A stretch of 40,985 nucleotides of DNA from an uncultured Phycisphaera sp. (GTDB taxonomy: Bacteria; Planctomycetota; Phycisphaerae; Phycisphaerales; SM1A02): positions 1 to 40,985 of the forward strand of contig CALFOM010000200.1 of the NCBI GenBank assembly GCA_937919685.1, written 5' to 3'. A model generated the notes under the pieces. The model did not search any database. It was not told where the DNA came from and saw nothing but the letters and a program-made list of their open reading frames with translations. A program made the position numbers and the translations under genes. Positions 1 to 8,025 of the stretch are shown in pieces; within the stretch, counting starts at the first letter, position 1, and each line of letters begins with the position of its first letter.

Positions 1-63
1 TGGATCATCTGGATCATCTGGATCATCTGGATCATCTGGATCATCTGGATCATCTGGATCATC
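1..63 (+). repeat. 9-bp tandem repeat, seven copies
   Basis: Seven perfect head-to-tail copies of TGGATCATC start at the first base, so the array may extend further upstream. The unit is a multiple of three. Read in the frame of the following iron-sulfur subunit gene it encodes repeated Gly-Ser-Ser, so a change in copy number would lengthen or shorten the protein without shifting the frame. The copies have no spacers, so this is not a CRISPR array. Confidence 0.95.
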
Positions 64-712
64 TCGAAAGAGCAACGTCTCTCGTCGCCTCTTCCTGCAG
101 ACGATCGGTATCTCCGCCGCCACCGCCGCTGCCGAGCGCCAGGCGGCGAATGCCGATGCCGTCATGAACGGCGGAGGACCGACCATCATCGGTCCCCTGC
201 CTGCGAAGACCTCGCTTCAAGTCAATGGAAGGCAACTCGACTTCGTCGCCGAGCCCGCCACGACGCTGCTCGAGGCGCTCCGCGAGCAATGCGATGTCAC
301 AGGCCCGAAGGAAGTCTGCGACCGAGCCGCCTGCGGGGGATGCACGGTGTTGCTCGATGAACGACCGGTGGCGAGTTGCATGATGCTGGCACTCGATGCG
401 ACCGACAGGAAGATCACGACGGTAGAAGGCATCGGCTCGGTCGATGCTCCCGATCCGCTTCAAATGGCGATGGCGGAGTTTGACGCCATGCAGTGTGGCT
501 TCTGCACGCCGGGCGTGGTCACGGCGGCCAAAGCGCTACTGATACAAAACCCCCGACCGAACCTCGATGAGATTCGCGCCGCGTTATCGGGAAATCTCTG
601 CCGTTGCGGCACCTACCCGAACATCTTCAACGCGGTGCTCGTGGCCAGTGGGCAGGAGCCGGTCGAAGAGCCGACCGATCGCGGCCGCTCCGCTTCGGGA
701 GAACGAGCATGA
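1..712 (+). CDS. Tat-exported [2Fe-2S] subunit of a xanthine dehydrogenase-family (PaoA-like) molybdenum hydroxylase, 5' end missing
   Basis: This subunit passes electrons between the molybdenum and FAD subunits. The frame is open from the window edge, so the start lies upstream. It runs through a Gly-Ser-Ser repeat into a twin-arginine signal, SRRLFLQ (80-100), followed by an Ala-rich hydrophobic stretch, which predicts export of the folded, cofactor-loaded complex. Counting from the Met at 164, C52, C57, C60 and C72 are the plant-type ferredoxin cluster ligands. C111, C114, C146 and C148 (CGFC...CRC) are those of the C-terminal [2Fe-2S]-binding domain. The internal ATG at 164 would remove the Tat signal, so I reject it as the start. 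The stop overlaps the next start as ATGA, so translation is probably coupled. The family call is firm. The closer match to periplasmic PaoA rests on the Tat signal and the four-cysteine insert in the FAD subunit. Confidence 0.92.
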   Translation, partial: GSSGSSGSSGSSGSSGSSGSSRKSNVSRRLFLQTIGISAATAAAERQAANADAVMNGGGPTIIGPLPAKTSLQVNGRQLDFVAEPATTLLEALREQCDVTGPKEVCDRAACGGCTVLLDERPVASCMMLALDATDRKITTVEGIGSVDAPDPLQMAMAEFDAMQCGFCTPGVVTAAKALLIQNPRPNLDEIRAALSGNLCRCGTYPNIFNAVLVASGQEPVEEPTDRGRSASGERA

Positions 713-2847
713 GCCAACCACCACGAGATCTCCGAGCGATCAACGCAGGTCAGTCGGTCGCGGATCACGCGACCCGACTCGACGGCCTCGAGAAGGCGAC
801 CGGTGCCGCCCGATACGGACGGGACCAGATCAAGAAAGACATGCTCTGGGTGAGGTTGATTCGCTGCCCTTGGGGACGCGCCTCACTCGATTCACTTGAT
901 CGTGATGCGGCACTCGCCACGCCAGGTGTCGTCGAAGTCGTGGTATCCGGAGACGCGGGCGAATACCACGGCGATTCCATCGGATACGTCGTGGCCCGAA
1001 ATAGGCGAGCTCTGGAGCGAGGCCTCCAGGCGCTGGATGCGACGTGGACCCGTTTGGACTGCAAGACCGGAATACTCGACGACGAGAAGGCCCGAGCGCC
1101 GATGGGAGATCCATCCGCAGAGACCGCCAAGGCAATCGACGATGCAGCGTTCACCTTTGAAGCCACGTACTCGACGCCGGTGCAGACCCACTCCTCGCTA
1201 GAGACCCACGGTCTGATGATCGAACCTGACGGCGAAAATTCGATCGTCCATGCCTCCACCCAAGGCACCTTCGTCGTCGCCGATCAGATCGGCCGCTTCC
1301 TCGGCAAGCCGCGATCGAAGATCATCATCGACTGCGAACACGTTGGCGGCGGATTCGGCTCGAAGTTCCAGATCGGCAAGGAAGGTGCGGCCGGAGGGCT
1401 CGCCGCCAAGACTTCGGGCGAAGCTGTCTACTCCTTCTGCGATCGCGAGGAAGAACATCTGGATACCGGAAACCGCCCTTCGCTTCTCTGTAAGGTTCGC
1501 CTCGGCCACGATGCCGACGGCACGATTCGCGGCGCTCGCTTCGAAACGTTTGGCGGAACCGGCGTCTCACGACGCGGCGGCGGCGCCCGGGTTCCCAGTG
1601 GGCGATTCGAATTCGGAACCCTCGACAGCCCAAACCACCAGGATATCCAGTTCAACGCCGGAGGCCCCCGAGCGATGCGGGCCCCCGGATGCCCCCAAGG
1701 CGCCTTCGTCGAGGAACTCCTGATCGATGAGATCGCTCATCGGTGCGGGCTGGATCCCCTTGCCCTCCGACGTCGGCTTGACGACTCCGAGCGTCGCCAA
1801 CGAATGTACGACGTGGCGGCGGATCTGATCGGTTGGGAGAATCGGGCGGACACTGGATCCCAGACCGGCACGATGCGAACGGGATACGGCATCGGAACCT
1901 GCCACTGGGGCAAAGGCCGAGCGCCCGCCAAGATTGAAGTCGTCGTTCATCCCGATGGACATCTCGAAGTGAGGACCGGCACACAGGACATCGGAACCGG
2001 ACAACGGACGGCGATGGCCGCCCTCGTGGCCGCTCGCATCGGCGTTCCACTCGCGAACATCTCGGTTGCGATCGGCAATTCAATGCTTCCTGCCGGCCCG
2101 GCATCGGGCGGATCAGTCTGCACGCCAAGCACGGCACCCGCGGCAATGGCTGCGGCCGACCTCGCCCGCGAACGCATTCTGGCGGGGGTCGCGGAACGAG
2201 AGAAACTCGACGCCGACAGACTGACCATCGACGACGGCGTGATCATGGAAGGCGGCCGGAAAGTCATTCGTTGGGAAGACGCGTGCCGGCGACTCTCCGA
2301 ACCGGTCTCCGTGACCGGAGAATTCGATGGACAGGCGAGTGCACACTGGGGCGAGGGATCTTCTGAGGGCGTTCAAGCGGCTCGCGTCGAAGTCGACTGC
2401 GAGACCGGCCAGATCTTCGTCCGCGACGTGATCGCCATTCAGTCCTGCGGACTCCCTCTGGTCCGAAAGACTGCAGAGAGCCAGATCATGGGCGGGGTCA
2501 TTCAAGGAACGAGCTACGCGCTTTTCGAAGAACAGGTTCTCGACCCGGGCACCGGCGCCGTCCTGAACGCGAACTTCGAGAACTACAAAATCCTGGGATC
2601 CGAGGACTGCCCGCGAATCGTCCCGGTGCTTTGGCGAGATGATCAGACCGGCGTTCGCGCCCTCGGCGAACCTCCGGTGGTCCCCACCGCCGCGGCGATC
2701 GCGAATGCCGTCTTCAACGCAATCGGACGTCCCGTTCGCGACCTCCCGCTTCGACCGGATCGAGTGCTCGCCGCGCTCGCCGAACCGATGGCGGAGCGTG
2801 TGGTGGCCGCGGCACCCAGAAACGCCGACCTGGAGAATCGGGCATGA
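709..2847 (+). CDS. Molybdopterin-binding large subunit of a xanthine dehydrogenase-family (PaoC-like) oxidoreductase
   Basis: This is the catalytic subunit that binds the molybdenum cofactor and hydroxylates an aldehyde or N-heterocycle. The protein is 712 residues, normal for separate-subunit members of the family. The start at 709 overlaps the previous stop (ATGA) and follows GGGAG. An in-frame upstream ATG at 604 lies inside the previous gene and is unlikely. An aldehyde oxidase a/b hammerhead domain occupies about residues 18-135. The cofactor loop GGGFGSKF is at 213-220. The C-terminal GEPP, whose Glu (E654) sits where the family's catalytic base lies, is followed by the usual AAAIANAV helix. 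It has no signal of its own and would be carried out by the Tat signal of its partner. The substrate cannot be told from sequence: aldehydes, isoquinoline-type rings and others are possible. Confidence 0.92.
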   Translation: MSQPPRDLRAINAGQSVADHATRLDGLEKATGAARYGRDQIKKDMLWVRLIRCPWGRASLDSLDRDAALATPGVVEVVVSGDAGEYHGDSIGYVVARNRRALERGLQALDATWTRLDCKTGILDDEKARAPMGDPSAETAKAIDDAAFTFEATYSTPVQTHSSLETHGLMIEPDGENSIVHASTQGTFVVADQIGRFLGKPRSKIIIDCEHVGGGFGSKFQIGKEGAAGGLAAKTSGEAVYSFCDREEEHLDTGNRPSLLCKVRLGHDADGTIRGARFETFGGTGVSRRGGGARVPSGRFEFGTLDSPNHQDIQFNAGGPRAMRAPGCPQGAFVEELLIDEIAHRCGLDPLALRRRLDDSERRQRMYDVAADLIGWENRADTGSQTGTMRTGYGIGTCHWGKGRAPAKIEVVVHPDGHLEVRTGTQDIGTGQRTAMAALVAARIGVPLANISVAIGNSMLPAGPASGGSVCTPSTAPAAMAAADLARERILAGVAEREKLDADRLTIDDGVIMEGGRKVIRWEDACRRLSEPVSVTGEFDGQASAHWGEGSSEGVQAARVEVDCETGQIFVRDVIAIQSCGLPLVRKTAESQIMGGVIQGTSYALFEEQVLDPGTGAVLNANFENYKILGSEDCPRIVPVLWRDDQTGVRALGEPPVVPTAAAIANAVFNAIGRPVRDLPLRPDRVLAALAEPMAERVVAAAPRNADLENRA

Positions 2848-3842
2848 ACCCTTTCGCCTACACCAGTCCCAGAAACACGACCGACGCTTCCGCGCTTGCC
2901 GTACCGAACGGCGACTTTGCGTTGCCGGTCCTAAAAAGCGGCGGCATGGACCTGCTCGACCGGATGAAGGAGGGCCTCGAACGGCCCGATCTGGTCGTCG
3001 ATCTCACCCGTATCGATGATCCGACGCTTGATGCGATCGACGCCGGCCGAATCGGTGGAAGAGTCACCTTGGCCATGGTCGCGGAGTCCGAGGAACTCCG
3101 GAAGTCCGCGCCGATCCTTGGGGCCGCATCGGGCAGCGCTGCCACGCCTCAGGTTCGCAATGTCGCGACCGTCGCCGGAAATCTCCTGCAGGAAACCCGA
3201 TGCTGGTACTGGCGGATGTCGCAGTTCGACTGCCTGCGGAAGACCGGCGATGACTGCCCCGCCCGAGAAGGCGATCACCGATTTCATGTGATCTTTCAGG
3301 ACGGCCCTTGTCTCATGGTCCATCCTTCGAATCTTGCTCCAGCCCTATTCGTACTCGACGGAGAGGTGGAGGTCGTCGGAGGCGATCGAACTCGAATCCC
3401 GATCCGGGATCTGTACGCCGATCCGGCCGTCGACTGGCGTTCGGCCAGCGTGCTCTCGCCGGCCGAAATCATCACCGGCATTCGTTTCAAATCCGCTCCG
3501 AATTCGGCCTTCATTGCGTTGAAGCAGAAGCAATCCTTCGACTGGCCGATGGTCTCCGGTTATGCCGTTCTCGATCTCGACGGCGACGTGATCAAGTCTG
3601 CACGAACCTGTGCCGGCGCCGTGGCGCCTCGTCCGCATCCGCTGCCACAGGTCGATGCGGCATTGGCCGGACTCTCGATTCACGATGAAGCTCGAATCCG
3701 AGCCGCGTGCGAAATTTCGGTGGATGGCGCCGATCCCCTCCCGGGAACGGCCTACAAGATGACACTGCTCCCGGTGGCGATTCGACGGGCGGTAGCCGCC
3801 GCCGCACATTCTGCCGGTACGGCTCGAGGAGGTGACGCATGA
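2844..3842 (+). CDS. FAD-binding subunit with a four-cysteine ([4Fe-4S]-type) insert, PaoB-like
   Basis: This is the FAD subunit of the molybdenum hydroxylase (332 residues). It takes electrons from the iron-sulfur subunit and passes them to an acceptor. It has an FAD_binding_5 fold, with the flavin-pocket segment RNVATVAGNLLQ at 105-116, and a C-terminal CO dehydrogenase flavoprotein domain. Four cysteines, C120, C130, C138 and C156, sit in an insert directly after the flavin segment. The same region carries an extra [4Fe-4S] cluster in PaoB and in 4-hydroxybenzoyl-CoA reductase, so I infer one here. The gene order (Fe-S, Mo, FAD) differs from paoABC, which is Fe-S, FAD, Mo. ATGA overlaps at both ends fix the start and point to coupled translation. 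Confidence 0.9.
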   Translation: MNPFAYTSPRNTTDASALAVPNGDFALPVLKSGGMDLLDRMKEGLERPDLVVDLTRIDDPTLDAIDAGRIGGRVTLAMVAESEELRKSAPILGAASGSAATPQVRNVATVAGNLLQETRCWYWRMSQFDCLRKTGDDCPAREGDHRFHVIFQDGPCLMVHPSNLAPALFVLDGEVEVVGGDRTRIPIRDLYADPAVDWRSASVLSPAEIITGIRFKSAPNSAFIALKQKQSFDWPMVSGYAVLDLDGDVIKSARTCAGAVAPRPHPLPQVDAALAGLSIHDEARIRAACEISVDGADPLPGTAYKMTLLPVAIRRAVAAAAHSAGTARGGDA

Positions 3843-4075
3843 GTGATGCATCCACGGACGAACCGGTTCGACTGAACCTGATTGAGACCTGTGTGAACCT
3901 CCGACACAAGAACATGTATGTGATGACCGAGCACATGCACCGGGGGCTCGTCGATGATTCGAGCACCACCCGGTGTTTCTGGTGCGTACTGACTCAGGAT
4001 GAACTCGGACCGGATCGAAACGGCGTGACCCCCGACTCCTGCAGCGGTGGGCGCGGTTGTTTCGAGTCGGCGTGA
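3839..4075 (+). CDS. Small cysteine-containing protein of unknown function inside the molybdenum hydroxylase operon
   Basis: I do not recognise this 78-residue protein. It is held between the FAD subunit gene (ATGA overlap) and the mocA-like gene (GTGA overlap), which argues strongly that it is translated. Five cysteines, C18, C46, C49, C68 and C74, include a CFWC pair and a C-x5-C pair near the end. This arrangement could bind zinc or an iron-sulfur cluster. Histidines at 23, 32 and 35 could also bind metal. There is no signal peptide or membrane segment, so it is probably cytoplasmic. By position it could help mature the enzyme, for instance by inserting the cofactor or proof-reading before Tat export, a job done by XdhC/PaoD-type proteins elsewhere. 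No XdhC-like gene is present here. That role is inference only. Confidence 0.8.
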   Translation: MSDASTDEPVRLNLIETCVNLRHKNMYVMTEHMHRGLVDDSSTTRCFWCVLTQDELGPDRNGVTPDSCSGGRGCFESA

Positions 4076-4686
4076 CCACGCCGGACCAGCAGCCCGGAGT
4101 GGTCGGCGTTCTTCTCGCTGGAGGCCGCTCCGCCCGCATGGGACGCTGCAAGCAGACGCTCCCCTGGGTTCGCGATGGCCGACCAACCACGGTGGTGGCG
4201 GCGGCTCACGACACCATCTCTCGCCATGTGGGTTTGGTGTTCATCACGGTCGGACTCCATGCACCGGCCATCCGGAAGTCGCTTGGAGAACGGGCGGCAA
4301 CCTTCCTCGACGTGGATCCCGAAGGCTCGATGCTCGAATCCGCTCGCACCGGAATCGAGGCGGCACTCAATACCGGCGCTTCACGGATCCTCCTGCACCT
4401 CTCCGATCACCCGGCGGTTCGGGATATCACCATCGAGCGACTGCTTGATGAGGATGCGAGGCGATTTGATTTCGTTCACCCTCGAAGCGAAGGCCGTGGC
4501 GGACACCCGATCGTGCTCTCCTCGACCCTCGGCCGGCGGATCCTCGATGAACCACTCGCTGACGGGCTTCGATCCGCGCGTGAACTCCCGAATACCAGTG
4601 TCCTCGCGGTCGAGGTCGATGATCCTGGCATCCACCTGGATCTCGATACGCCGGAGTCATGGGGCGAGGGTCTGGGATCGATCTGA
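4072..4686 (+). CDS. mocA: Molybdenum cofactor cytidylyltransferase (MocA-like nucleotidyltransferase)
   Basis: It probably transfers CMP from CTP to molybdopterin to make the MCD form of the cofactor used by bacterial xanthine dehydrogenase-family enzymes. The protein is 204 residues with a MobA-like NTP transferase fold. The N-terminal signature LLAGGRSARMGRCK binds the nucleotide, and DHPAV is the likely metal-binding loop. The GTG start at 4072 overlaps the previous stop (GTGA). A TTG at 4057 in the same frame is possible but less likely. The operon context with three molybdenum hydroxylase subunits favours MocA (CTP) over MobA (GTP). The sequence alone does not prove the nucleotide preference. 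Confidence 0.85.
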   Translation: MTTPDQQPGVVGVLLAGGRSARMGRCKQTLPWVRDGRPTTVVAAAHDTISRHVGLVFITVGLHAPAIRKSLGERAATFLDVDPEGSMLESARTGIEAALNTGASRILLHLSDHPAVRDITIERLLDEDARRFDFVHPRSEGRGGHPIVLSSTLGRRILDEPLADGLRSARELPNTSVLAVEVDDPGIHLDLDTPESWGEGLGSI

Positions 4687-4753
4687 TCGACTTGAAGGAC
4701 GTCCCGTCACGCCTGCGAACGGGCAACGGAAGCAGTCTCGATGAAGGCCCGAC

Positions 4754-5542
4754 TCAGTCGCACAATGCAGCCACCTGGCTGCGAAGTCTTGGCCGAGTCT
4801 CGGTCAGGAATCGTTCCATCACCCGCTGCTGATTCGGATCGTCCATCGAGACATCGAAGGTATTGTCCTCTTCGAGCCACGACGCCGCCTTGCGAAGTTG
4901 CTCGCATTGCTCGGCCGTCGGCTTGATGTCCTCGCCGGACCGCGTCAGGTCGGTGAGCCCCCACCCGAAGCAATCTGCAGTGGCAAGTGTTGCGATCAGG
5001 CCGCGATCGGATCCGTCGTATCCGTGAGCGATCCGCGGAAGGTTCGCCATCACCACGATCACTTCCATCGCCCGCTCTTGATCGTCTTCAATAAGTGCCA
5101 ACCGCAGGTCGGCCCAGAGCGTCTTGCCGATGCCACGAATCGCCTGCGTTCGAATGGCGACCTCCTTCGGCGGAACCCCCCAGTCGCCGTTCAGTCCGGT
5201 CAACGGCATGTTGAATTTACGGAGATCCGTCAGCAGGATGACGACGCCCTCGTCGTCGGGCATCTGAGGCGCTCGGCGTGCGTCGAGCCACAAGTCGAAA
5301 CTCGAACGGATGATCGAGTCCCCCGCGACGAACTGAGAGTTGCCGTCCTTCGGCCAACGATTCAGCGAGTCAGCCCAGACCGATCCGGCCGCGGTCGATC
5401 CGCCCTGGGCCGCCGTTCCGGTGCCTGCCACGCCCGAACCGACACCCGCGACGATCCGAGTCGAACCATCATCACCGCACCCGGAAATGAGAGGGGCGAG
5501 AGAAGCCAGAATGCCGACGAGAATGGGTTTGATTTGGCGCAT
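4754..5542 (-). CDS. Predicted lipoprotein of unknown function
   Basis: The product is 262 residues. The start at 5542 was chosen because it puts a basic n-region (MRQIK) directly before a hydrophobic stretch and a lipobox LISGC with Cys22. A start nine codons upstream (5569) would add a Cys-containing extension. The Cys is followed by GDDGS and a Gly/Ser/Ala/Thr-rich linker, then a folded region of mixed helix rich in charged residues, with no motif I recognise. The Asp after the lipidated Cys is at position +3, so an inner-membrane retention signal of the +2 Asp type is not present. The gene converges with the molybdenum operon and stands 46 bp beyond the end of moaA, so it lies upstream-strand-wise of no obvious partner. 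Confidence 0.75.
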   Translation of the reverse strand: MRQIKPILVGILASLAPLISGCGDDGSTRIVAGVGSGVAGTGTAAQGGSTAAGSVWADSLNRWPKDGNSQFVAGDSIIRSSFDLWLDARRAPQMPDDEGVVILLTDLRKFNMPLTGLNGDWGVPPKEVAIRTQAIRGIGKTLWADLRLALIEDDQERAMEVIVVMANLPRIAHGYDGSDRGLIATLATADCFGWGLTDLTRSGEDIKPTAEQCEQLRKAASWLEEDNTFDVSMDDPNQQRVMERFLTETRPRLRSQVAALCD

Positions 5543-5588
5543 GCTTGTATTGCAACCGCCACGGAGCATGCTGTAAAGCGCCGAGCCT

Positions 5589-6650
5589 TCAGCCGCCGAT
5601 GCTGCTCATCGCCCGGCCGCCCCTCGAAGCATGAACATCCGGCTTCATGGCCGTGCATCGGGTGAATGCCTCAAAGAATGCTTTATCACTCGCGAGCTCG
5701 GAATCATGAGATTCATCGCGAAGTATCGGCAGGAGATCGACCTCTCCGCCGTCGAACAAGCAACTCCGAAGGATCCCGGAGGAGGTCAATCGAAGTCGGT
5801 TGCACGTTTCACAGAACGGTCGGCTCATCGCATGAATCAGTCCGATGCGACCACGTCCACCAGGCATCGCCAGCAGGCGAGCGGGACCGACCCCGGGATC
5901 GACCGCAGCATCGACGGGAGTGAGCGGACCGTGAACCGACTCGATCGCCGCAGTCACTTCATCAGCGGTGACCAGAAACTGATCCGGATCGCCGTCGGCA
6001 AGCACGCTCGAACCGAGCGGCATGAACTCGATGAATCGAACCGTCCAGTCTCGATCGCGGGCAAGTCCGGCGAAATCAGCGACTTCGTCATCGTTGACAC
6101 CTCGCATCACCACGACATTCAGCTTGACTGTTCCAAACACCTCTGCCGTCGCGTCGAGCCCTCGCTCGAAGAGATCGAAACGCCCGCCGCCGGTGATGTC
6201 GCGATAACGATCCGGCTGAAGGCTGTCGACCGAAAGCGTCACCCGATCGATGCCCGCTTCTTTCAATGGCCCAGCAAGCCGAGGCATCTGGAGACCGTTC
6301 GAGGTCATGGAGAGATCGGCGGAACCGAATGCCCGGATCCGCTGGATGATCTCGATCAGATCTCCGCGAACCGTGGGTTCGCCACCGGTGATCTTGAAGT
6401 GGCGCACGCCCAGCCGGTAGGCGAAACCTGAGATCCTGGCCAGGTCCTCCGGCGTCAGCAGGTCTTCCTTGGGCTGAAAAGACACACCACTCGCAGGCAT
6501 GCAATAGCCGCATCGAAGATTGCAGCGATCCGTGACCGAGATTCGGAGCATCCGCACCGACTCAAGTGATCGAGGCCCGTTGGCATAGATCGGACGGGAG
6601 GGACCGTTCTGCAGGACATTCAGCGGGATTTTTCGATCGATGGTCGTCAC
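5589..6650 (-). CDS. moaA: GTP 3',8-cyclase MoaA (molybdopterin biosynthesis)
   Basis: This radical-SAM enzyme starts molybdopterin synthesis by converting GTP to 3',8-cyclo-dihydro-GTP, the precursor handled by MoaC. The protein is 353 residues. The N-terminal SAM cluster is CNLRCGYC (C43, C47, C50). The C-terminal cluster that binds GTP is CETCNRLRLTSSGILRSC. The protein ends in GRAMSSIGG, whose terminal Gly-Gly tail is needed for activity in known MoaA. The GTG at 6650 is the only reasonable start after the response regulator stop, although GAGGA lies unusually close to it. The enzyme would feed the molybdenum hydroxylase operon encoded a few hundred bases away on the other strand. Confidence 0.95.
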   Translation of the reverse strand: MTTIDRKIPLNVLQNGPSRPIYANGPRSLESVRMLRISVTDRCNLRCGYCMPASGVSFQPKEDLLTPEDLARISGFAYRLGVRHFKITGGEPTVRGDLIEIIQRIRAFGSADLSMTSNGLQMPRLAGPLKEAGIDRVTLSVDSLQPDRYRDITGGGRFDLFERGLDATAEVFGTVKLNVVVMRGVNDDEVADFAGLARDRDWTVRFIEFMPLGSSVLADGDPDQFLVTADEVTAAIESVHGPLTPVDAAVDPGVGPARLLAMPGGRGRIGLIHAMSRPFCETCNRLRLTSSGILRSCLFDGGEVDLLPILRDESHDSELASDKAFFEAFTRCTAMKPDVHASRGGRAMSSIGG

Positions 6651-6708
6651 TCCTCGATGGTACCCCGTCAGAGGCGTCGATGACCTTACCGTTTTGGACG
6701 GCCCAGAT

Positions 6709-7128
6709 TCAGGCCGCCTCTCCCGCCTCGAAAAGCGTCTGGCCGGGCGCCAGGACCATTTGGATGTTCCGTTCGATGGCCTCCCGCAGATCCGCCGTCG
6801 CAAAGGGCTTCGTGAGTGTTTCAATGCCAGCGAGATCGGCGATGCCGCAAACGCTGAGACTGGCGGGTCCCAGCTCGGTGAGGAGGATGACCGGAGTACC
6901 GGAACAACTGCGAACACGGCGGGCGAGCACGGCACCATCACCGCCAGGCATGTTCAGATCGGTGACCACCAGATCGAACTTGAAACGTGAGAATTCCCGC
7001 CATGCCGTCGCCCCGGTGGTGGCGGTGACGCAGTTGTAGCCAAGTCCGTGGGCGACCTGCACAACCGAGAGCATGCTCTTGCGCTCGTCGTCAGCGACGA
7101 GCAGGGTCGGTCCGTTTCGAGTCCGCAT
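6709..7128 (-). CDS. Single-domain response regulator (CheY-like receiver)
   Basis: The protein is 139 residues and consists of one receiver domain. The acidic pocket D13/D14, the phosphoacceptor D57 (VVTDLNMPGGDG), T84 and K107 (TKPF) are all in place, so it should be phosphorylated. No output domain follows, only a roughly 20-residue tail. It may act by protein contact, as CheY does, or as a phosphate shuttle. No histidine kinase is nearby, so it is an orphan. It lies 58 bp upstream of moaA on the same strand and could be co-transcribed, but nothing in its sequence ties it to molybdenum. Confidence 0.9.
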   Translation of the reverse strand: MRTRNGPTLLVADDERKSMLSVVQVAHGLGYNCVTATTGATAWREFSRFKFDLVVTDLNMPGGDGAVLARRVRSCSGTPVILLTELGPASLSVCGIADLAGIETLTKPFATADLREAIERNIQMVLAPGQTLFEAGEAA

Positions 7129-7222
7129 ATCGGTCGACTCCTTTCCCGGTTACCACCCTATCGGGAGAGTGAATGAACATCGATGCCTCGTCGCCCGCAG
7201 CCCGTGCCGATTGCCATGAGGA

Positions 7223-7249
7223 TGATGAGGCTGATGAGCCTGATGAGGC
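7223..7249 (+). repeat. Three imperfect 9-bp tandem copies
   Basis: Three adjacent copies of TGATGAGSC (TGATGAGGC, TGATGAGCC, TGATGAGGC) lie in the 197-bp gap between the response regulator start and the PEGA lipoprotein end. The rest of this gap shows no gene I would trust. Confidence 0.75.
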
Positions 7250-7325
7250 GCATCTCTGGCATCGTCCCGGAACCGACCGTTGTTGAGTACTTTTGGGGTT
7301 TTCTGCGAGGAGCGGCGTTGCCGGC

Positions 7326-7940
7326 TCAGGCAGTGCCCGAAACCGGGTCGATCGACGGATCCTGTCCGGGATCGGGGACTTCCGGGAATGCCGGCTCAGC
7401 GACCGGGACCGGTGCAGGGGCACCTTCGACCGGAGCGCCGGGGCTCCCTGTTCCGTCTTCCGCTTTGACCTCGTCAGCCAGATCGGCCGACGTCACGGGC
7501 TTCGCGTCGGCCCTTTGTTTCGCATTCGCCGCGACCAGTTGATCCCGGGCGGTCTCCGCGCGAAGAAGAACCCGGTCCGGATCGTCATTCTCGACGACGA
7601 GATCGAAGTGCCAGACCGTTCGGCTTTCGAAATCCGCAGGCACGAGTTCGGCGATCAGATCGGGCCCCGGAAGATCCCAGATCGGAACATTCGCCGATCG
7701 CCCGGTCACCACCGGTTCGAAACCGGCCTTCTCGACCCGGACGTCATATTTTCCATAGTGAAGGATCTCGATTTCGCACGGCGTCGAGCCCACCTCCCGA
7801 TCGTTCATCCAGACCAATGCCCCATCCGGAGCGGAGGTGATCTGAACCACCCGTCGAACACATCCAGATGAGGCCGCCATCGCTCCGGCGAGAACAGAGA
7901 TCGTCCAAAGCGCGGGATTGTTCAGTCGAAGTCGAGACAT
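7326..7940 (-). CDS. PEGA-domain lipoprotein
   Basis: The product is 204 residues. The start at 7940 gives MSRLRLNN followed by a hydrophobic stretch and ASSGC with Cys27, a passable lipobox. Residues of about 30-75 form a PEGA domain: ITSAPDGALVWMNDREVG, then TPCEIEI and YDVRVEKAGF. PEGA domains are small beta-sandwich modules of surface or cell-wall proteins. The C-terminal third is rich in Pro, Ala, Glu and Asp and is probably disordered or spans the periplasm. The gene diverges from lptB with an 85-bp shared upstream region. This fits an envelope role, but no partner is evident. Confidence 0.85.
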   Translation of the reverse strand: MSRLRLNNPALWTISVLAGAMAASSGCVRRVVQITSAPDGALVWMNDREVGSTPCEIEILHYGKYDVRVEKAGFEPVVTGRSANVPIWDLPGPDLIAELVPADFESRTVWHFDLVVENDDPDRVLLRAETARDQLVAANAKQRADAKPVTSADLADEVKAEDGTGSPGAPVEGAPAPVPVAEPAFPEVPDPGQDPSIDPVSGTA

Positions 7941-8025
7941 CGAGGTCTTTTGTAGCCGGGGTCCGGGCTCCCCGCAACCTCGAATCTGGTGTCGTCGACC
8001 CATCCTCAGGTACCATTCCCGAACC

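Noticed and set aside
1-63. Possible CRISPR array
   Set aside because: The 9-bp units are directly adjacent with no spacers, and no cas genes are near.
7173-7286. A 37-codon plus-strand ORF (acidic peptide with EDDEADEPDE)
   Set aside because: It has a GGGAG nearby, but its acidic core is simply the 9-bp TGATGAGGC repeat read in frame. There is no homology or conserved context to support it.
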